From NCBI GenBank assembly GCA_963921425.1, contig OY992833.1:31358698-31422697 (forward strand): 64,000 nucleotides of DNA, given 5' to 3'. The notes under the pieces were generated by a model. It had not been told where the DNA came from. It saw nothing but the letters and a program-made list of their open reading frames with translations, and made no database searches. Position 1 is the stretch's first letter. Every line of letters starts with the position of its first letter. Positions 58,826 to 64,000 of the stretch are shown here, piece after piece. A program made the translations under genes and the position numbers. This DNA is from Dryas octopetala. Lineage: Eukaryota; Streptophyta; Magnoliopsida; Rosales; Rosaceae.

Positions 58826-61800
58826 GCCAATTAATATATTAGAATATATTTAAAGATAATTAGGCTTAACTCTTTTTAAAAAATAATTTTTAGATGGAGA
58901 CCGGAAGTGTTTTAAAATTTATAAAAAAATTCTTTTAATTTATAATAATTTATAAGAAAATATTTTTAATTCATAATAACGTTCTTTTAATTTTAAAAAA
59001 ATTATTTTAATTCATAATAAAATTCTTCCCCGATTTGAAGGGTATTTCCTCCTATTTGAAGGGTATTTTCCCTCCTAGGATGTAGAGTGGGCTTTGTAAA
59101 GGCTGCATGTTAGGTTTTAACTCTAAGATTTTAGAGAAAAATAAAAGAACTTAATTAAAAACCCTAAATTACTACTGCTTTTAGTCTAAGAAAGACTCAT
59201 AAAATGGACTGAACTCTAAATCTCCTTATAATTAATCCTATGCCAAAAGATAAAAAGGATTATATCAAACAGTATTCTAATTTTTGACCCTGCATTTTAC
59301 TTTTAATAATGATAAAATTTATTGCATTTTTTCATCAGTTATGTATATAATTTACATTTTACTTGTTATTTTGGCCAAAAAAAAAAAACATTTTACTTGT
59401 TATAAATAAATGATACATATTCAAAATAAATTTAGACATGAATAAACAAAATATTACTATATGATTTCTTTGTGAAAATTTGGTAAACATATTTAGTAAG
59501 TTTTTAGCAGTGTGGTTCACTGTTATTTTATTTCATTTTAAAAGAGATCCACGAGCTCTGCTTGTGGCCATGTGCTGGGCACGCTTTGACAATACTCATG
59601 AAAACTATATATACTACTAAGCTAGCTGACCAACTTAACGTTATGAATTCTTCATCCTAATTGTGAACTTCATTTTTGCCACACAGTCGGGGTATATATA
59701 GAGGGCAGTCTAAATGTACTTGATTATTATCAACTAAAAAGGTTTGTTTGAATTATTGGGTTTTGAATTTCTAATGATTAATTAGAAAATTATTAATTAA
59801 TAATTAATAATTGATCGATTAGGGTTTAGGGTTTATGCATGCATGTAATTTTCTAATTTGAAGCTGAGCTTGTATCGCAGAAAACTTGGATCGGGCCGAT
59901 CGCGACAATCGCGACAAGCTAGCTTGTTGTACTCCTGTTGCCCAAATCTCTCACCATGATATCGATCAATATATATGTACGATCATAATTAACAATTATT
60001 AGCTAGCATCAATATATGCTAATAATTGATGTTTATCATTAAATAGGGGATGTTCATATTAACTAATGCAAAGTAGCGAAGCCACGAGAACACAAACAAA
60101 TTAAAACAGTAACAGAAAAACAAAGATTAAAAAAATAGGGTGTATTTTAATATGAGAAGGAGATGCATGACGGTTAGCTAATATTGTAAACTCTGGGGTC
60201 GCTATTCAAATAAGAAATGGGAGTGCTGATTTGGTTCCTGTGGCTGTCATTAGTGCCTATCAAATTCGTATGGTGCGTAATATTGTATTTTGAATATGAT
60301 TATATGAATTAACATTGAATATAAATAGTGGGGAGTGTTAGTGTTGATTAACATTATAAAATTTCAATTTGATTGGAGAGTGTTGAAAAAGAGGACTTTT
60401 TTTTTTCTTTTTTCTTTTCAGGATGATTGAAATTGGATATTCTTGTAGCAAGTTGTTGTCCCGTCACTGGAAAGTAGATGTAAATATACAATAGCCACTA
60501 GGTATATATAATAATAATTTAATATATATATATATATAAAATATAATTGAAAGGTTATTCTTAGGTAGGTTAGGTTTAAATACTATTCCATGGTCATGTA
60601 CTGGATATATTTTAAAATCATATATACAGTAAACGACATAATCACACCGGAGAGTGTTGAATCCTTCGAATTTCTTATACGACAACTTGTGTCATGTGCC
60701 GGCGGCTCCATCTGGACTTATTTTTATGGACTAGCTTGCTCTCTAAGCCATACATATATGATATCCAGCTAGCTAGCTAGCTACCCGAAATACAACATAT
60801 CGATCTGCAATCTTGTCTATATGAGAGAATAACGTACCAACAGTAAGTGCAACTTTTAGATGTCTTTTAGATGTGTCGTCTTTCAATCAGGGTCTACATG
60901 AAACAAATATTAATCATTTCCATATAAAACATTAATGTGATTAAGAACTCATTGTGTGGCCGAAATTTGGAGCCTTTTTCTTAATTTTTAGCTAGCTAGT
61001 TGGAAAGTATATATGTGACTTATTGCAAATTTAAATATAGATGTTTAGATTAATGCAGGTATATAGCCTCCACAACATGATATCTCTCTTCCCCACGTAA
61101 ATCCAAGTTTTAACATTGAAATAAAACGTATATTCTTTACAATAATGTTAAGAATTCTAAATTTGTATTTTAAATATATGATGTGTTATTATATGTATTA
61201 GTGTTTTATTTGTTGTAAAATAAATAAGTTTTAGAGTAGATTATATAAATCAGTGAAATATTGTTACATAATTTCGAATATAAATTTGGAATCTCACACA
61301 CTAAGAAAAGGGGTTAATTACTAGCTCTTGTGCCATGTACCTTGCCAAGGATCGACTCAGTTGGGTACTTCGATCACCAAGTAGTACCATCAGAAATGTA
61401 TACGGTTGACATGCAAGAGACAATGAATTGGAATAAAAAGAATATTAAAAAAGTTGGGGTAAATTAGTTGACATGGAGAATTTCATTATTAGTAAATTAA
61501 GTAATAAATTATATATTTTCTAGTTAATTTATTAGGTGACCTAGCTATAGACTGAAGAGGATCCGGATTAAAGAAAGGGGGTCCATGAAGACATTTAGAT
61601 AGCCAGTAACCTGTCGACACGTCAGTCGTCAGAAAAAGGCGTGGTTAATTTCCTGTTGCTGATCATCTGTTTTCCAATATGTATAAGGTGGATGGAAGGA
61701 TATTGCATGGACCACCCCCACTTGGACTTCCTTAAACAATTCTGTAAAACATATATCGATCATGATCGATCCAGCTGATCGGTATCCTTCAAATGAAATC

Positions 61801-61854
61801 ATCAGATCAGCCTTATGATACAGAAAAAATCAAGCCTGCAGAGACCCATGTAAT

Positions 61855-62376
61855 TTCTCCTTTCTCTACACTCTCTCTGTTTCTCTCTCCGAGACAAAGC
61901 TCTTATATATATAATTAATATACATAGCAAGTGGGAATGACAATGTAGCTATATAGGCATTTGTTTTTATGGGTATGTATGGCATTAATACTTGTGTAGC
62001 TTGATACCCTCCACTTCAGTTGAGAGGTTCCTCCACTCCAACTTGCATCGCAGTGGTCTCACAGGCGCAGTATGCATGAATATCTGATCTGCAATTTCTT
62101 TTTTTCTCATGTTTTAGCATTCTCTGTTGGACCTTTTCTCATCATCCTAATTAGACCTAATTTGTCGTCCTTCTTCGGTCTCCTCCATCAAGCCCTTATT
62201 CCTCTAGCTCTCTCATCTGTCTACACGTACATGCCAAGAAAACAAGGAGATCGAAGTGAGCACCTCCTCTCTCTCTGTCTCTCTCTCTCTCTCTACCTTT
62301 TGGCCCATCCGGCCGGTGTTGCATAAATTGATCATTTTCTAAGAACTTGAATCATATTGTTTAATTTGTTTAGGTC
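61855..62376 (+). promoter_or_regulatory. Promoter, 5' leader and leader intron of the IP5P9-like gene
   Basis: CT-rich sequence and a TATATATA stretch (about 61905-61913) mark the promoter. A leader intron is likely from 62256 (GTGAGC after CGAA) to 62373 (TTTAG), ending three bases before the start codon. Before the donor there is an ATG at 62231 in frame with one at 62072. After splicing, this frame ends at 62387, overlapping the main start out of frame. Confidence 0.5.
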
Positions 62377-64000
62377 ATGTGGCCTAGATTAGTGGCCAAC
62401 AAGATTCTAAGAAAGCGATTGGGAAGCAACAACTTTGTTGCAGATTTTCCAAGCAACTCATCATCGGAGACGACCTTGCAGCTACACGAATCACCAAGTT
62501 CTGGTCACCCATCTCTCAGCCCGACCACCATCTTCAATCCTCCCCAGAACACACACAAGTACAAGTACGTACGTCACAATTGTTTAGTCCTTATTAAATA
62601 TCTTAATTACTTGAAAAAGAACTAGCTAATATATATGTTTCTAACTGATTCATGTATAAAATTTTGTATCTCATAAATATATATATATCTTTCGATATAT
62701 ATTAATTTTGTTTTCTCTTCATTAAGGGTTTTTGTTAGTACATGGAATGTTGGTGGGGTGGAACCACAAGAAGATACCAGTATGGAGGATTGGATTGACA
62801 CATCCTGTGACATCTATGTTCTTGGGTAATTAATTTCAATAATTCCAAATATATAGTATTTTAGAAAACGATATATATATATATATATAAAATAGTTGAG
62901 AAGGAAATTAATTGACTAAGAGAACCCAGAAAAGTTGTTTTATTGATATCACGCGATATATGCATGCATTTCTTGGTGCAGGTTTCAAGAAATTGTTCCT
63001 CTGAAAGCCTCCAATGTTCTAGGATCTGAGAATAGCAAGATCTGCATGAAATGGAATTCCTTGATCAGAGAAGCTCTGAACAAGAAGAAAATACGTCACG
63101 ACTACTACTCCCGACGAGATCATGATGATGATGATCACAATACGGAAAAATATTATGATGAACTGCAGAAGATGATGATGCAAAAGGACCTCTTTGACCC
63201 CAAGAAAAATGGATCAAAATCAATTACGGATCAAAGCAGCGGCATTGTTAATAAATATCCACAGGAGTTCCAGTGTATTATAAGCAAGCAAATGGTGGGG
63301 ATACTAATATCGGTTTGGGTTCGAAGTAATCTTCCTCCATTTATTCGGAATCCAAGTGTCTCATGTGTGGGCTGTGGCATCATGGGCTGCCTAGGCAATA
63401 AGGTAATTAAGTACGTACGTAATTAAACACTAAACTTAATTAATTAATGTTATTTTCATATGATTCGTACTAGTACGTGCTGCTCACTTGATAAAAACAT
63501 GGGGATTAAAGATACGTATGATATATTAATTAGCAACAGAATCCAATCATATATCCTTCAATTAAGTTTAAGGTAGATCGAGTATGATCCAATTAAGAAT
63601 AATGAATCAAAATTACATATTTTGCCTTGTTTCTAAAATTGAATTAATTATATATGCAGGGTTCAGTGTCGGTTAGATTCCGGTTGCATGAAACAAGCTT
63701 CTGCTTTGTGTGCAGTCATCTAGCTTCAGGGGGTAGAGAAGGAGACGAGAAACAAAGAAATTCAAACGTGGATGAAATATTGTGCCGGACAAGTTTTCCT
63801 AGAGGCCCGGGCCTTGATTTGCCCAGAAAGATCCTAGATCACGAGTATGTCTAAACGAATCAAACTAAACCCCTTCAAAGTTCAAACCGTCCATTAATTA
63901 ATTTCATTCAAATATTATAATCTCCTGAATCAATGTTGTTTCTTTCACTGCGTGCCATGAAAATAAGACAGGACAATAAATTAATTTAAAGCTTAATTAT
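62377..64000 (+). CDS. IP5P9: Inositol polyphosphate 5-phosphatase (IP5P9-like), 5' part
   Basis: Exons in the window: 62377-62564, 62727-62825, 62982-63402 and 63660-63844; the last donor (GTATGT) leads into an intron that runs off the end. The enzyme removes the 5-phosphate from inositol phosphates or phosphoinositides. The N-terminus [20 protein letters not shown] closely matches Arabidopsis IP5P9. Domain motifs seen are [53 protein letters not shown] and CSHLASGG. The later catalytic blocks (GDLNYR, WCDR, SDHRP) would lie beyond the window. A long acidic/His insert ([18 protein letters not shown]) sits between the second and third blocks; such inserts are common in plant members. Confidence 0.93.

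Larger units (their letters stand above)
56931..61850. other. Gene-free 5-kb intergenic region
   Basis: No conserved ORF or RNA gene was found. It holds the annexin promoter at the left, a palindrome at 58677-58702, a short GATAGGCT repeat at 58783-58825, a telo-box-like TTAGGGTTTAGGGTTT near 59818, and many (TTAATTAA)-like runs. Long poly-T and poly-A tracts occur near 57408 and 58412. Confidence 0.5.

Noticed and set aside
59818..59834. Telomere-like TTAGGGTTTAGGGTTT as a possible interstitial telomere
   Set aside because: Only about two units; short telo boxes are common in plant promoters and intergenic DNA.
63046..63426. Separate small ORF starting at [15 protein letters not shown]
   Set aside because: It is the middle of exon 3 of the 5-phosphatase, preceded in frame by [14 protein letters not shown].
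1..64000. CRISPR arrays, bacterial defence loci, viral genomes and toxin genes
   Set aside because: No regularly spaced repeats, no prokaryotic-type gene clusters and no viral replicase or capsid-like ORFs were seen; all recognised genes are ordinary plant nuclear genes.

Overview
This window is nuclear DNA from a flowering plant, most likely a eudicot. The genes are split by AT-rich GT-AG introns, the intergenic DNA is AT-rich and full of short palindromic transposons, and every recognised protein belongs to a plant family. A woody rosid (Rosaceae-like) genome is my guess from protein similarity alone and was not tested. There are no bacterial-type operons, CRISPR arrays or tRNA/rRNA genes that I could see.

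Layout. 1-1859 (+): 3' exons of an OBERON-like PHD-finger gene. 3271-7796 (-): three tandem cytochrome b561 (ascorbate-dependent transmembrane reductase) genes. 7.8-22.3 kb: gene-free, rich in palindromic elements, with one GC-rich island near 17 kb. 22433-24806 (+): a group III xyloglucan endotransglucosylase/hydrolase. 25.2-28.6 kb: transposon remnants. 28627-31895 (-): anthranilate synthase beta subunit, 8 exons. 33426-37960 (+): ALKBH10B-type RNA demethylase, 8 exons. 38763-41514 (+): PKHD-type 2-oxoglutarate dioxygenase, 7 exons. 41672-53953 (-): three tandem low-molecular-weight purple acid phosphatases, with a 1.4 kb hAT-type element between the first two. 55051-56930 (-): annexin D5. 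57-62 kb: gene-free. 62377 to the end (+): 5' part of an inositol polyphosphate 5-phosphatase close to IP5P9.

Genes do not form a pathway. What links them is local duplication (b561 x3, phosphatases x3). Exons were joined by hand using splice consensus, reading phase and family similarity. Every complete coding sequence sums to a multiple of three and ends in a stop.

The clearest unusual points are: a MULE-like palindrome nested in a hAT-type element, both with exact target-site duplications; a family of about 400 bp palindromes in three copies, one carrying a second element with an exact 9-bp duplication; two consecutive apparent GC-AG introns in the ALKBH10B-like gene; precise loss of one intron in one b561 copy; and 157 bp between the stops of the convergent PKHD and phosphatase genes. 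I found no convincing evidence of a wholly new biological system; the novelty lies in gene structure and transposon architecture.
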